A stretch of DNA of 64,000 bases from Nitrospira sp. ST-bin5. Its GTDB lineage: Bacteria; Nitrospirota; Nitrospiria; Nitrospirales; Nitrospiraceae. Both the position numbers and the translations under genes were made by a program. Numbering within the stretch: position 1 is the first letter of the stretch; each line of letters opens with the position of its first letter. Where the stretch lies: positions 265,910 through 329,909 of the forward strand of contig MSXN01000003.1 of NCBI GenBank assembly GCA_002083555.1, read 5' to 3'. The notes below the pieces were generated by a model. That model had not been told where the DNA came from, made no database searches, and saw only the letters and a list, made by a program, of their open reading frames with translations. Shown piece after piece: positions 9,275 through 18,276 of the stretch.

Positions 9275-10441
9275 CTAGTCGAGGCCGGCCCGCGGTTCCT
9301 GCGCGGCGATTGCTGTCTCGCCGCCGGTCCGCTCGGCTTCCGCCCGCGCGCGATAAAACTCCTCGCGCATTGTGAGAAAAGTCCCCCGCTCGATCGACGA
9401 GCGCACTCGTTGCATCAGATCAGCAAAGTACCAAAGATTGTGGATCGTATTCAGTCGCGCTCCGAGCATTTCCTTCACGTTGAAGAGGTGATGCAGATAG
9501 GCTCGCGAATAGCGCTTGCATACCGAACAGCCGCAGTCCGGATCAATCGGCCGTTCGTCCCGTTTGAATTGCGCCTGTTTGATGGATACACGTCCGAACC
9601 CCGTGAAGAGCCATCCGGTGCGCCCATGGCGGGACGGCACCACACAATCAAACATATCGACCCCGCGAGCCACGCCTTCGATGAGATCCTCCGGAAGGCC
9701 CACCCCCATCAGATAGCGAGGCTTTGCTTCCGGCAATTCCGGAGCGGTCACGTCCAACATCGCATACATGTCGGCTTTGCTCTCTCCGACGGAGAGTCCG
9801 CCGATGGCATAGCCTTCAAAATCCAGCGCCACCAGCTCCTGAGCCGACTGTCTCCTGAGATCGGCTTCCAGCCCGCCCTGGACAATGCCGAAGAGCGCCT
9901 GATCGTTCCGACGCCGGCTCGCCTGACAGCGTTTCGCCCACGACGTCGTCCGCCGCAACCCCTCCAGAATCGCCGCGCGCGACGCCGGCAGGGCCACACA
10001 TTGATCGAACGCCATGATGATATCGGCGCCGAGCGCCTCTTCGATTTCGATCGCCGTTTCGGGCGTGATGAAATGCGTCGAGCCGTCGATGTGCGACTGA
10101 AACGTCACACCCTCATCGGTGATCTTGCAGAGCTTCGCCAAGCTGAAAATCTGAAACCCGCCGCTATCGGTCAGAATCGCGCCAGGCCATCCGGTAAATG
10201 CGTGCAACCCGCCCAACTCCGCCACAATTTTGTGCCCGGGCCGCAAGTAAAGATGGTAGGCGTTGTTCAGCATGAGCCTGAACCCAAGATCGTGCAGATC
10301 CTCCGGCTCCAGCCCCTTCACCGGCCCCAACGACCCCACCGGCATGAACGTAGGCGTGTCAATGACGGCCCGGGCAGTACGGAGCTGTCCCAGCCGCCCC
10401 TTGGTCTGTCGATCCTGCTGTCTTATAGTAAACTGCATCAT
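9275..10441 (-). CDS. tgt: Queuine tRNA-ribosyltransferase
   Basis: 388 aa TIM-barrel enzyme that exchanges guanine-34 for the queuosine precursor in GUN-anticodon tRNAs. Visible hallmarks are LTDSGGFQIFSL near residue 90, the GLSVGE substrate loop, VDMFDCVVPSRHGRTG carrying the nucleophilic aspartate, and the zinc-binding C-x-C-x2-C with a distal histidine (CGCSVC...HHLF) near residues 300-330. It sits 19 nt upstream of yajC, the common tgt-yajC-secDF arrangement. Confidence 0.96.
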   Translation of the reverse strand: MMQFTIRQQDRQTKGRLGQLRTARAVIDTPTFMPVGSLGPVKGLEPEDLHDLGFRLMLNNAYHLYLRPGHKIVAELGGLHAFTGWPGAILTDSGGFQIFSLAKLCKITDEGVTFQSHIDGSTHFITPETAIEIEEALGADIIMAFDQCVALPASRAAILEGLRRTTSWAKRCQASRRRNDQALFGIVQGGLEADLRRQSAQELVALDFEGYAIGGLSVGESKADMYAMLDVTAPELPEAKPRYLMGVGLPEDLIEGVARGVDMFDCVVPSRHGRTGWLFTGFGRVSIKQAQFKRDERPIDPDCGCSVCKRYSRAYLHHLFNVKEMLGARLNTIHNLWYFADLMQRVRSSIERGTFLTMREEFYRARAEAERTGGETAIAAQEPRAGLD

Positions 10442-10458
10442 CGTGCGAATACGTTCCG

Positions 10459-12183
10459 TTACATCTGCTCGGGAGCTGAAATCCCCAAGACGGTCAATCC
10501 GTTTTTCACGACCTGCTGTACAGCCCGCATCAACACCAACCGAGCTGCCGTCGTCTTAGGAGATATCTCTTCCGCCACGGGCGCGTCGCCGGTCTCCAGA
10601 TCGGCCGCCGGAGGAAGAATCCGATGCTTGTTGTAAAAAGTGTGCAGCAGGGCCGCGAGCTGCTGAAGATAGTAGGTCAGGCGATGGGGCTCAAACGCCA
10701 GCGCGCTCGACTCCAACACTTCAGGAAACATCGAGAGTTTCCGGATCAAGGCGAGCTCGTCGGGATCGGTCAGCACCGTCAGATCGGCTTCCGCCGCCGT
10801 CGGGCAGGCAATTCCACGCGCCGCGGCCACCCGCCAGAGGCTCGCAATCCTGGCGTAGACATACTGCACGTAATAGACGGGGTTGTCCGAGGACCGCTGC
10901 TTGGCCAACTCCAAGTCAAAATCCAAATGCGTGTTCGAATCCCGCATGAGAAAGAAGAACATGGCGGCATCGACACCCACCTCGTCGATCACCTCGCGCA
11001 TCGTAATGAATTCGCCGGAGCGTTTCGACATTTTGACTTCGGCGCCGCCTCGCAACAACTTCACGAGTTGTACCAGCACGACCTGCAGCCGCTCTTTCGG
11101 ATGCCCGTAGGCCTGAATGACCCCCTGCATGCGCGGGATATATCCGTGGTGATCGGCGCCCCAGACATCGATCAACAGGTCATAGCCCCGCTGGAGCTTG
11201 TCGCGATGGTACGCGATGTCGGAAGCGAGGTAGGTACATTCGCCGTCCTTTTTGCGGACGACACGATCCTTTTCATCGCCGAATCGGGACGAGCGAAACC
11301 ACCAGGCCCCGTCTTCCTCAAACAACAAGTCCTGACTTTTCAGCTCTGCGAAGGCCCGTTCGACGGCGCCGGACTCAATGAGCGAGGCCTCGCTGAACCA
11401 GGACTCAAACTCAATGCCTAACGTCGACAGATCTTCACGAATGCGCTGAAGCAGGGCCCGATAGGCCAGATCACGACAACGTTGCTCGGCCTCCGCCGGA
11501 GACAGCGTCGCCAGCGTCGCCCCGTCTGAGGCCTGAATCTGCTCGGCCGCAAGACGGATATACTCGCCGTGGTAACCGTCTTCCGGAAACGTGGCAGACT
11601 TTCCCGCCAGCTCCTGCAACCGTGCATACACAGAGGCACCCAGGAGTTTCATCTGCCGGCCGGCGTCATTGATGTAGTATTCGCTGACCACGTCGTATCC
11701 GACCGCTCTCAGCAGCCGTGCCAACGCCTGACCAACCGCGGCGCCTCGCCCATGCCCCACATGAAGCGGCCCGGTGGGATTGGCACTGACATATTCGACC
11801 AACACGCGCTTCCCGACTCCGACCACCGACGTGCCATAGGCCGCGCCTTTTCGCTCGATGTCCCGCAAGACTTCTAGCCAGATGGCAGGCTTCACAGTCA
11901 GGTTGAGAAATCCTGGCCGGACGATCTCCACTCGCTCGAACAATTGATCACGGGTCAACAGATTCTCAGCAATGATTTGGGCAATGTCATGGGGTGCGCG
12001 TTTCTCTGAGGCAGCAAGAGACATGGCAACGGTGGTGGCAAGGTCGCCCCACTCCGGACGCTTGGGAGCATCCAGGGTAACGGTAGGCCAGGACTCGATC
12101 TTCAATTGTCCCTTCGCCTTTGCGTCAGAGAGAGCTCCTTGGACCGCACTCGCCACCTGTTCCTGCACAAGCCCCTGCGTCAC
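10459..12183 (-). CDS. argS: Arginyl-tRNA synthetase
   Basis: 574 aa class I synthetase. It has the N-terminal additional domain, the HVGH form of the HIGH motif with GRGAAVGQ, the MSKRSG form of the KMSKS loop, and a DALR anticodon-binding domain at the C-terminus. The reading frame extends 13 codons further to a TTG at 12222, but TTAGGAGA sits just before the GTG at 12183, and family N-termini begin about there, so GTG is taken as the start. Confidence 0.95.
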   Translation of the reverse strand: MTQGLVQEQVASAVQGALSDAKAKGQLKIESWPTVTLDAPKRPEWGDLATTVAMSLAASEKRAPHDIAQIIAENLLTRDQLFERVEIVRPGFLNLTVKPAIWLEVLRDIERKGAAYGTSVVGVGKRVLVEYVSANPTGPLHVGHGRGAAVGQALARLLRAVGYDVVSEYYINDAGRQMKLLGASVYARLQELAGKSATFPEDGYHGEYIRLAAEQIQASDGATLATLSPAEAEQRCRDLAYRALLQRIREDLSTLGIEFESWFSEASLIESGAVERAFAELKSQDLLFEEDGAWWFRSSRFGDEKDRVVRKKDGECTYLASDIAYHRDKLQRGYDLLIDVWGADHHGYIPRMQGVIQAYGHPKERLQVVLVQLVKLLRGGAEVKMSKRSGEFITMREVIDEVGVDAAMFFFLMRDSNTHLDFDLELAKQRSSDNPVYYVQYVYARIASLWRVAAARGIACPTAAEADLTVLTDPDELALIRKLSMFPEVLESSALAFEPHRLTYYLQQLAALLHTFYNKHRILPPAADLETGDAPVAEEISPKTTAARLVLMRAVQQVVKNGLTVLGISAPEQM

Positions 12184-12266
12184 AAAATCTCCTAAGTCCT
12201 TAGAGAAGAAAGAGAAAAACAATTTTGCACTGTAGCATATGGTACATAGTGTGACAAGGTGAGCCG

Positions 12267-13280
12267 TCAGGAATTTGTTACCCGCCGGTAGCGGAAATCG
12301 ATAGCATTAAGCGCCTCGAAGACGTTATCCGAATTCACATTCAGGCAAGACTTTTCCGTGCAGGCACGCACAGCATCCCAGTCCGCGCACGTGCAGCGTC
12401 CTCCCCTCACAACAGTCACATGCGCCCCGCGAGGAGCCCATCGTTGCTCATCGGTTGGCCCAAACATCGCCACTGTCGGCACACCCAGCAGAGCAGCCAG
12501 GTGAGTCACGCCGGAATCGTGGCCGATATACCCCTGCGCCTGCGCCAGGATCGCGGCGAGCATCGTGATGGACGGAGGGCGAAGCATCAACACTCCCGGA
12601 AGACCCAGCGCCAGGATGGCGGACTCGGCTTGCTCATCAGCAGGCCCTAGCACCATCACAGGAATGAGCCGCCTCGCCTGACATCCCCGAATAAGCATGC
12701 CCCACGTCTCCGCTCGCACACACTTATGCGTGCTTCCGCTTCCCGGGTGACACATGATCAGAGGCGCCGTTTGCTCGATCCCGACGGCACGAAGTGCGTC
12801 CATCCCTGCCTGCAGCACCTGATCAGGAAGACGGAGACGGATGGAAGGGTTCGCACCGACCGGAAATTTCCCCTTTAGTGTCTCCAGAAACCGATCGCTT
12901 TGGTGATGCCCTCCGGCATCAGCCGGCGATTGCAACATCACACGTGGAACTCCCAACTCCTGTAGCCCACGCCGGATCGAACCATCCCGATCACTCAGCC
13001 ATCCAACCACAAGATCGCATCGCCTCAAGAGATCATGCGGTATATCTGAAATTTGCACCCTTCCGGAAAACAGCGCGCTGAACCGGCTTGATTCGATCGG
13101 CAACGATTGATCGATCACCCCGCACTGACCCAGTAGATGCCCTACGTCAGACCCCGCGAGCAGGATCATCTTGTGTTGCGGGAAGGCGCTCCGCAGAACG
13201 GCCATTGCACCAATCGACAGCAGCACATCGCCCAATCCACCGGGATGAATTACCACAATAGTGCGCTGGGAGCCTGGCAT
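12267..13280 (-). CDS. Glycosyltransferase family 9 (heptosyltransferase-like)
   Basis: 337 aa GT-B protein of the LPS heptosyltransferase type, which transfers a sugar to a growing lipopolysaccharide core. Seen: N-terminal HPGGLGDVLLS nucleotide-fold start, central CHPGSGSTHK, and the C-terminal donor-site segment GHDSGVTHLAALLGVPTVAMFGPTD. The start is 2 nt from the stop of mobA, so the two are co-transcribed although functionally unrelated. The exact sugar is not predictable. Confidence 0.87.
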   Translation of the reverse strand: MPGSQRTIVVIHPGGLGDVLLSIGAMAVLRSAFPQHKMILLAGSDVGHLLGQCGVIDQSLPIESSRFSALFSGRVQISDIPHDLLRRCDLVVGWLSDRDGSIRRGLQELGVPRVMLQSPADAGGHHQSDRFLETLKGKFPVGANPSIRLRLPDQVLQAGMDALRAVGIEQTAPLIMCHPGSGSTHKCVRAETWGMLIRGCQARRLIPVMVLGPADEQAESAILALGLPGVLMLRPPSITMLAAILAQAQGYIGHDSGVTHLAALLGVPTVAMFGPTDEQRWAPRGAHVTVVRGGRCTCADWDAVRACTEKSCLNVNSDNVFEALNAIDFRYRRVTNS

Positions 13281-13282
13281 TT

Positions 13283-13891
13283 TTAAGTGAATGAACGGTC
13301 ACGAAGTGCGGCTCTCGCCGCTTCGAGATCTACCGGCGTGTTCACATTCTGAAACGATCGGGCGAGTGCATCCCGTTCGCCCCATTCAGCGGGCAAAACG
13401 ACGGTGGTGTGGAGCGATGGCTCCGAGATGATATGCTGGATCTTTAGCTCACGCATGGTGGCCATGCGCTCAAGGACAGGCAATGCCCGCTTACTATAGA
13501 GCGCATGAAGAGGCTGCAGCCCAGTCGGCAACCGGGCCATCACGATATCGGCTGCGGGATCGCGGGCAACAAACCAGCGGATCATGTCGGGATTCAGAAA
13601 CGGCATATCGCACGCCACGACAAAGACACGTGACCCGGCAGCTTTTGCCAAACCAGTGTAGAGGCCTCCGAGACTCCCGCAATCTGCAATGAGATCTCTG
13701 TGAACTATGCATCCAGAGACGGTGAGTGGCGGACTATCCTGCGCAATAATCACCAGTACTTCAGAGAATAGCTTGGCCATGACCGAAGTCGTTCGCGTCA
13801 GTAACGTCTCCTCTCCAACCAGGAGGAAACGCTTATCCTCCCCCATCCGCCGACTCTTGCCGCCAGCCAGTACGACTCCCGTGACATTCAT
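13283..13891 (-). CDS. mobA: Molybdenum cofactor guanylyltransferase
   Basis: 202 aa. N-terminal LAGGKSRRMGEDK is the GTP-binding signature of MobA; later VACDMPFLNPDM matches the catalytic metal-binding region. MobA joins GMP to molybdopterin to make the MGD cofactor used by the DMSO-reductase superfamily, which includes nitrite oxidoreductase. mobB and moeA are at 60.9-62.8 kb, so the Mo-cofactor genes here are split. Confidence 0.9.
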   Translation of the reverse strand: MNVTGVVLAGGKSRRMGEDKRFLLVGEETLLTRTTSVMAKLFSEVLVIIAQDSPPLTVSGCIVHRDLIADCGSLGGLYTGLAKAAGSRVFVVACDMPFLNPDMIRWFVARDPAADIVMARLPTGLQPLHALYSKRALPVLERMATMRELKIQHIISEPSLHTTVVLPAEWGERDALARSFQNVNTPVDLEAARAALRDRSFT

Positions 13892-13922
13892 ACAGATCTA
13901 CCGCTTCATGGCGTAAAAACAC

Positions 13923-13950
13923 GAAGGGGGTGGGTTTCCCCACCCCCTTC
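13923..13950 (-). terminator. Intrinsic terminator of the cytochrome cluster
   Basis: A 12-bp stem GAAGGGGGTGGG/CCCACCCCCTTC with a 4-nt loop. Read on the minus strand it is followed by GTGTTTTTAC. It lies 35 nt after the stop of the cytochrome/EB_dh gene and before mobA, and so closes the respiratory cluster. Confidence 0.85.
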
Positions 13951-13984
13951 ATTCGCTGCTCAGCCACTCACGTACAGAGTGCGC

Positions 13985-15763
13985 TTAGAGCGTCTTGCCC
14001 TTCCGCTTGTTTGCGCGGCGCGTCAGGACCCATGCTTCCAACAGCACGATTCCGCCGGCAATGACGAACGGATAGATATACACTTCACGGGGCGTCGGCG
14101 GCTGCATGAACGTGTAGTAGAAAGCCGAGACGGCCATCTTGCGTCCTGCATCACCGTTATGACCATCCCAGGCAAAGAACACGGTCGGGATGTATTTCCC
14201 CATTTCGAACAGCGTGTCCTCGTCATAATCCTGGTCCTTCTTATTCCCGACTGGACGCTGAATCATGACGTACCAACGACCGTTCTTCCATTCAGACTTG
14301 AGAACCTTCAGATTCTCTTCATAGCTATCGCGTTCTTCGAAATCCTTATCCCAACCGGTTCCCTTGAAGGCCCGGAGAGATCCGTCCGCTTCCCACTTCA
14401 CAATATCCACGGGATATTGCTCATTGCTTCCAAAGAGGTACCGCGGCTTAATCGGAGCAGGAAGATCCTGCCACTTGACCGGCGTTTCGATTGCGACCGC
14501 GTCATTGTAGACCGCGTAATTGTTTTGATGCGCGGCAATGGATCCTTCTTCACCCGTCTTCGGATCCTGCTCCTTCACATCGATATTTACCTGAGTCGGA
14601 GCCCAGGGCAATTTCCCTTCGGCCACACTCTTGGTACGATCGTCCCACTCGATCAAATACACAATCGACTTTTCGTTATACAGCGAACGAACCCAGAGAT
14701 CATCGATCCGGTTCACGAAGTTACGCGGCTTATGCGTGATCTGACCACCCATGGCGATTAGTCGCTTCTGGGTTTTCTGCCAGGCTTCGTTCTCCATATC
14801 CATTGGAATTTCACCTTCCACTGGATTCGATGGAAGCACGAAGTTGACCTTCGGCTTATCCGTCTGAGGATCAATTGACAGCGGATTCCCTTCCTGGTCT
14901 CTTTCGCACAATGAATTCACGAAGTTGGCAATGTCCCAACGATCGTCGATGCTGGTGCTGTCGGCAAACGACGGCATCGGCGTACCATTGACTCCGGTCG
15001 AGAATGTCCGGAAAATGTTTTTCACATTGTACGGATCCTGCCGGCTTCCACGGAAGTTCCAGCACTTGTGCCAATTGGCTGGCTGAATCGAAAAACCCCA
15101 GTCATCCTTTAGATTGAAGGCGTTACCATCGCCACGGCCTTCCATGCCATGACATTCCACGCACTTCTTTTCAACGATCAGCTCAGATCCTCTCTTCTTG
15201 CTTTCCTCTGTCGCCTCTTTTGGCTTCAAATCGGCCAGCTGAAGAATCGTCTGGGATTCCGACTGCTTATCGGTGAATTTCCGATCCTTCACCAACTGCG
15301 TAGTAACGAAGGACAAGACCTGAAGGCGTTGTTCTTCGGTCAAGATACCTTCCCATGAAGGCATTGCAGAACCTGGCAAGCCATGGGTCACCGTCTCATA
15401 AAGGTCGTTTTGCCCTGGGGTCGGCTTCTTGGCATCAAACAACGGCAATTCACCGCTGGCAGTATGCCGGATCTTGAAAGTCCCCTGGTTGAAGTTGCGG
15501 GGACGCGGCCAGAGTCGGTCGGCGCCTGGCCCGTCGCCGGCTCCATCGACTCCATGACACCACACGCACTTGGTAAAATAGACGCGCTTCCCGGCTTCGA
15601 TCATATCTGCAGCCGGCTCCGGCGCCAACTCACCCTTCTTAAACCCTTGCGGAACTTCTTCAGCAGATGCCGTGAGGACCAAAGGGCCGGCAGAGAAAAG
15701 CGCCAGTCCAAAGGCCGAGGCAAGGACGATCCCTGCTTTTTTGCCCATCGACGTATTCATCAT
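13985..15763 (-). CDS. Diheme cytochrome c fused to ethylbenzene-dehydrogenase-gamma (NxrC-like) domain
   Basis: 592 aa exported, membrane-anchored protein. Signal peptide about 1-34. First cytochrome c domain with CVWCH at 66-70 and a downstream AMPSW methionine ligand; second with CVECH at 201-205 and TPMPSF. A domain at about 320-550 resembles the gamma subunit of ethylbenzene dehydrogenase/NxrC, a heme b-binding fold. There is a C-terminal TM helix (about 561-578) followed by a basic tail. GAGG precedes the chosen ATG. It is the last gene of the bd-like oxidase cluster. Heme count and periplasmic location are directly supported; the electron partner is inferred. It could be taken for a nitrite oxidoreductase gamma subunit, but no nxrA/nxrB is in the window. 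Confidence 0.82.
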   Translation of the reverse strand: MMNTSMGKKAGIVLASAFGLALFSAGPLVLTASAEEVPQGFKKGELAPEPAADMIEAGKRVYFTKCVWCHGVDGAGDGPGADRLWPRPRNFNQGTFKIRHTASGELPLFDAKKPTPGQNDLYETVTHGLPGSAMPSWEGILTEEQRLQVLSFVTTQLVKDRKFTDKQSESQTILQLADLKPKEATEESKKRGSELIVEKKCVECHGMEGRGDGNAFNLKDDWGFSIQPANWHKCWNFRGSRQDPYNVKNIFRTFSTGVNGTPMPSFADSTSIDDRWDIANFVNSLCERDQEGNPLSIDPQTDKPKVNFVLPSNPVEGEIPMDMENEAWQKTQKRLIAMGGQITHKPRNFVNRIDDLWVRSLYNEKSIVYLIEWDDRTKSVAEGKLPWAPTQVNIDVKEQDPKTGEEGSIAAHQNNYAVYNDAVAIETPVKWQDLPAPIKPRYLFGSNEQYPVDIVKWEADGSLRAFKGTGWDKDFEERDSYEENLKVLKSEWKNGRWYVMIQRPVGNKKDQDYDEDTLFEMGKYIPTVFFAWDGHNGDAGRKMAVSAFYYTFMQPPTPREVYIYPFVIAGGIVLLEAWVLTRRANKRKGKTL

Positions 15764-15813
15764 TTTTTTCCTCATGTCGTAATCCAGGGTTATCCGCTAT
15801 GCCAGAGGACTGC

Positions 15814-16851
15814 TTAGTCCCAGGTCCGGGGGTAGTAACCCGTGTGCCAATACTCAAACAAAATGACCTTCCAGATCTCATCCACGGTCAAATGCTGTTC
15901 CCATGGCGGCATCACTGAGGCCCAGGGGAAACCTTCGTTCGGCAAACCAATACCGCCCTTGGCGACGCGCCAGAAAATGAACGTCTCCTGGAGCTGAGCG
16001 ATTGTGCCCGGATCGGTAAAGTTCGCAGGAATCGGGTTGAATGCAAAGGCATGAAGACCCCGACCGTTCAAATTGTCTCCGTGGCAGAAGTGACAGTTCT
16101 GGAAGAAGATTTCTCCGCCTTCCTTCACATACTTCAGATAACCCTGATTCTTTTCATCCCACGGATTGGCGTTAGGGGCCATCAAGCGCCCCATGCCCTG
16201 TTCGACGATCAGCTTATTGCTATATTCCTGGTCAAACTTCCCTTCCGGGTTGACACGGTACGGATTCTGAGAGGTCTGGAGGGTATAGGTTTTACCATGA
16301 ACTTTCGTGCTGGCCGGAGGGGCCGGATGCACCGTGCGCAACTCAACCGGCTCTTCCGACTTTGGCTTCATCGCATTGAAGGAGGTGAAACCAACGAGAA
16401 CCGGAATCAGAACGAGATACGCGTAGCGGAGCAGCTTGTTCGCTCCACTCTGGGCATCGAGGACGTTCATTATCGGCTGCTTAAACTTCTTCCAGTCGTC
16501 CTCATTCGCGGACACCCACATAAAAACCGCGACGAGCGACACCGTGCCATACATGGCCCGAACGCTGAACGGAATGGGCGGATAGACGCGGAACTTCAAA
16601 TAGAGCAACACAAACGCCCAGAACCCGATTCCCTGCCAGAACCGGGGAACCGCCATACCCATTGAACTGAGCATGTAGCTCAAACCGGTAAAGCCGGCAA
16701 CGAAGCAGGCTACCTCAAGCAACATTTGGATAGGCATATAGCCTTCGACTAAGCGGACGGTATTCGACGGGACGACGTCGAGGATCATCCCGACTAGCAG
16801 GAGGAGCGCAATAGCCCCTACAAGCGCGCCGACTGACATCAATGCTTTCAT
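15814..16851 (-). CDS. Membrane-bound monoheme cytochrome c
   Basis: 345 aa. About five TM helices in the N-terminal half (roughly 5-25, 42-62, 73-90, 98-116, 143-160), then a periplasmic cytochrome c domain with one heme motif CHFCH at 253-257 and a likely axial methionine in SVMPPWEQ. The membrane part does not match a family I can name. It lies 50 nt upstream of the EB_dh fusion gene and 38 nt downstream of the next cytochrome, all in one direction. Confidence 0.8.
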   Translation of the reverse strand: MKALMSVGALVGAIALLLLVGMILDVVPSNTVRLVEGYMPIQMLLEVACFVAGFTGLSYMLSSMGMAVPRFWQGIGFWAFVLLYLKFRVYPPIPFSVRAMYGTVSLVAVFMWVSANEDDWKKFKQPIMNVLDAQSGANKLLRYAYLVLIPVLVGFTSFNAMKPKSEEPVELRTVHPAPPASTKVHGKTYTLQTSQNPYRVNPEGKFDQEYSNKLIVEQGMGRLMAPNANPWDEKNQGYLKYVKEGGEIFFQNCHFCHGDNLNGRGLHAFAFNPIPANFTDPGTIAQLQETFIFWRVAKGGIGLPNEGFPWASVMPPWEQHLTVDEIWKVILFEYWHTGYYPRTWD

Positions 16852-16889
16852 GAGTTCACTCCCTTTGGTCTAAAAGATTCACAGCTCAG

Positions 16890-18200
16890 TTACGAAATCT
16901 TTGGAGGCTCTTTTCCCTCGTAGACTTGCGAGAGATAATCCACAATCTTTTTGAGCGCTCCCGCACTGAGTTTCTGACCAAACACCTTGGGCATCGTATT
17001 ATCTGGGAATGGCTTCACCACATATGTACTGGGTGAGACGATCGACTCCATAATGTAATCGGATGTCGACTTGGCTGTCCCTTTATAATCCTTATCCTTG
17101 ATTCGATTCGGTGCATTCGTTCCCTCTACCAACTTGGGACCGATTGTTCCATTCGCACCGGGAATGCCAGGAATCGTGTGGCAAGACACGCACTGCGCCT
17201 TCGCAAGAATCTGATCGACAGGCTCGGTTCCGTCTGCCATCAGGGCACTAGGAGGACCAGTTTTTTCTTCCTGCTTCTTCGGACGATCCGCTTCAGGGAT
17301 AAACTTCTCGTACGACTTCACAATCTCATCAAAGGATGGAGCATCCCGGCCTTCGCGGACATACAACCACGTATCAACGGCTGCAAGCTCATCCAGGCTG
17401 AGCGATATCGGCGGCTTGTGGATCGCCGGCATCGGGCTTTCCTTGTCATTGGTTCCCTTGACGCCGAAACCAGCCACTACGTAGCAATTCGGGCAGGCAT
17501 GCGACTCAGCAATATATTCCTGTCCATTTTCCGCGGTACCCGACCCAGGAAACGCCTCTTTTTGCGCATATTCACGCTTGGCGGCATTGCCCTTCGAATA
17601 TTTCGGATCCTCAAGACGCTCTTTGCCGGCGCGCTCTGGCAAGCCGTTCAGATTGGGAGCACGTTCGCCCAACATGCCAGCGTGGAACGCGTGACAGAGC
17701 GGACACTGCCCCTTGCCGATGGCACCCTGCTCTTTATTCTTCCCAACTCCGCCGAAAATAATCTTCTCACCCTCATCGGCCAACTGCTGCGCGGTCATAC
17801 CGCTATACTCAAGCTTCTCTTCCTTTGGAGGAAATCCACCTTCGACCTGAGGCAACCAGTTTCCATAACCAGAAAGGAAGGCGGCCACGAAGAACATGAG
17901 GCCGCCGATTTTGAGTAACGCCCCGAAATTTGGGAAATAGATCGCCACCATGAAGGCTGCAGATGTAATCATGACGAGCGAAACCGGCAACAGCCGATTT
18001 TCGCCATAGAAGTTCTGCGTGTAGTTCACGATCGCAATAAACAAGAGAAACGTCGCCGCCATCCCGATGATGGTCTTGAGCGTGGCCCGCTTCTTTGCTG
18101 TTGGATCACTGATGGAGAACTGAAAATACACCAAGAGGCCGGCCAGCAACGCCAGTGCCGGCCACCCCATCGCTAGTGCTTGATTAATCAAATCGCCCAC
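16890..18200 (-). CDS. Membrane-bound diheme cytochrome c
   Basis: 436 aa. Four TM helices in the first 115 residues, then a periplasmic part with heme motifs CPLCH at 166-170 and CVSCH at 337-341, the latter in a class I cytochrome c domain with a PNRIKD/TMPKVFG Met-ligand region. A third cysteine pair, CPNCY at 236-240, looks like a heme site that lost its histidine. Translation starts at GTG with AGGAGG 8 nt upstream. It probably hands electrons between the bd-like subunit and the other cytochromes of the cluster; this is inferred from context. Confidence 0.82.
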   Translation of the reverse strand: MGDLINQALAMGWPALALLAGLLVYFQFSISDPTAKKRATLKTIIGMAATFLLFIAIVNYTQNFYGENRLLPVSLVMITSAAFMVAIYFPNFGALLKIGGLMFFVAAFLSGYGNWLPQVEGGFPPKEEKLEYSGMTAQQLADEGEKIIFGGVGKNKEQGAIGKGQCPLCHAFHAGMLGERAPNLNGLPERAGKERLEDPKYSKGNAAKREYAQKEAFPGSGTAENGQEYIAESHACPNCYVVAGFGVKGTNDKESPMPAIHKPPISLSLDELAAVDTWLYVREGRDAPSFDEIVKSYEKFIPEADRPKKQEEKTGPPSALMADGTEPVDQILAKAQCVSCHTIPGIPGANGTIGPKLVEGTNAPNRIKDKDYKGTAKSTSDYIMESIVSPSTYVVKPFPDNTMPKVFGQKLSAGALKKIVDYLSQVYEGKEPPKIS

Positions 18201-18276
18201 GGTTTTAACCTCCTGCGGCTACACCGGGGGAAGGTGTTTACGACCTTCCCCCTGAGCCAGTTGCTCAATAAGATGG

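Noticed and set aside
7645..9375. 576-aa plus-strand ORF opposite secD and yajC
   Set aside because: Antisense to secD/yajC, whose motifs are clear.
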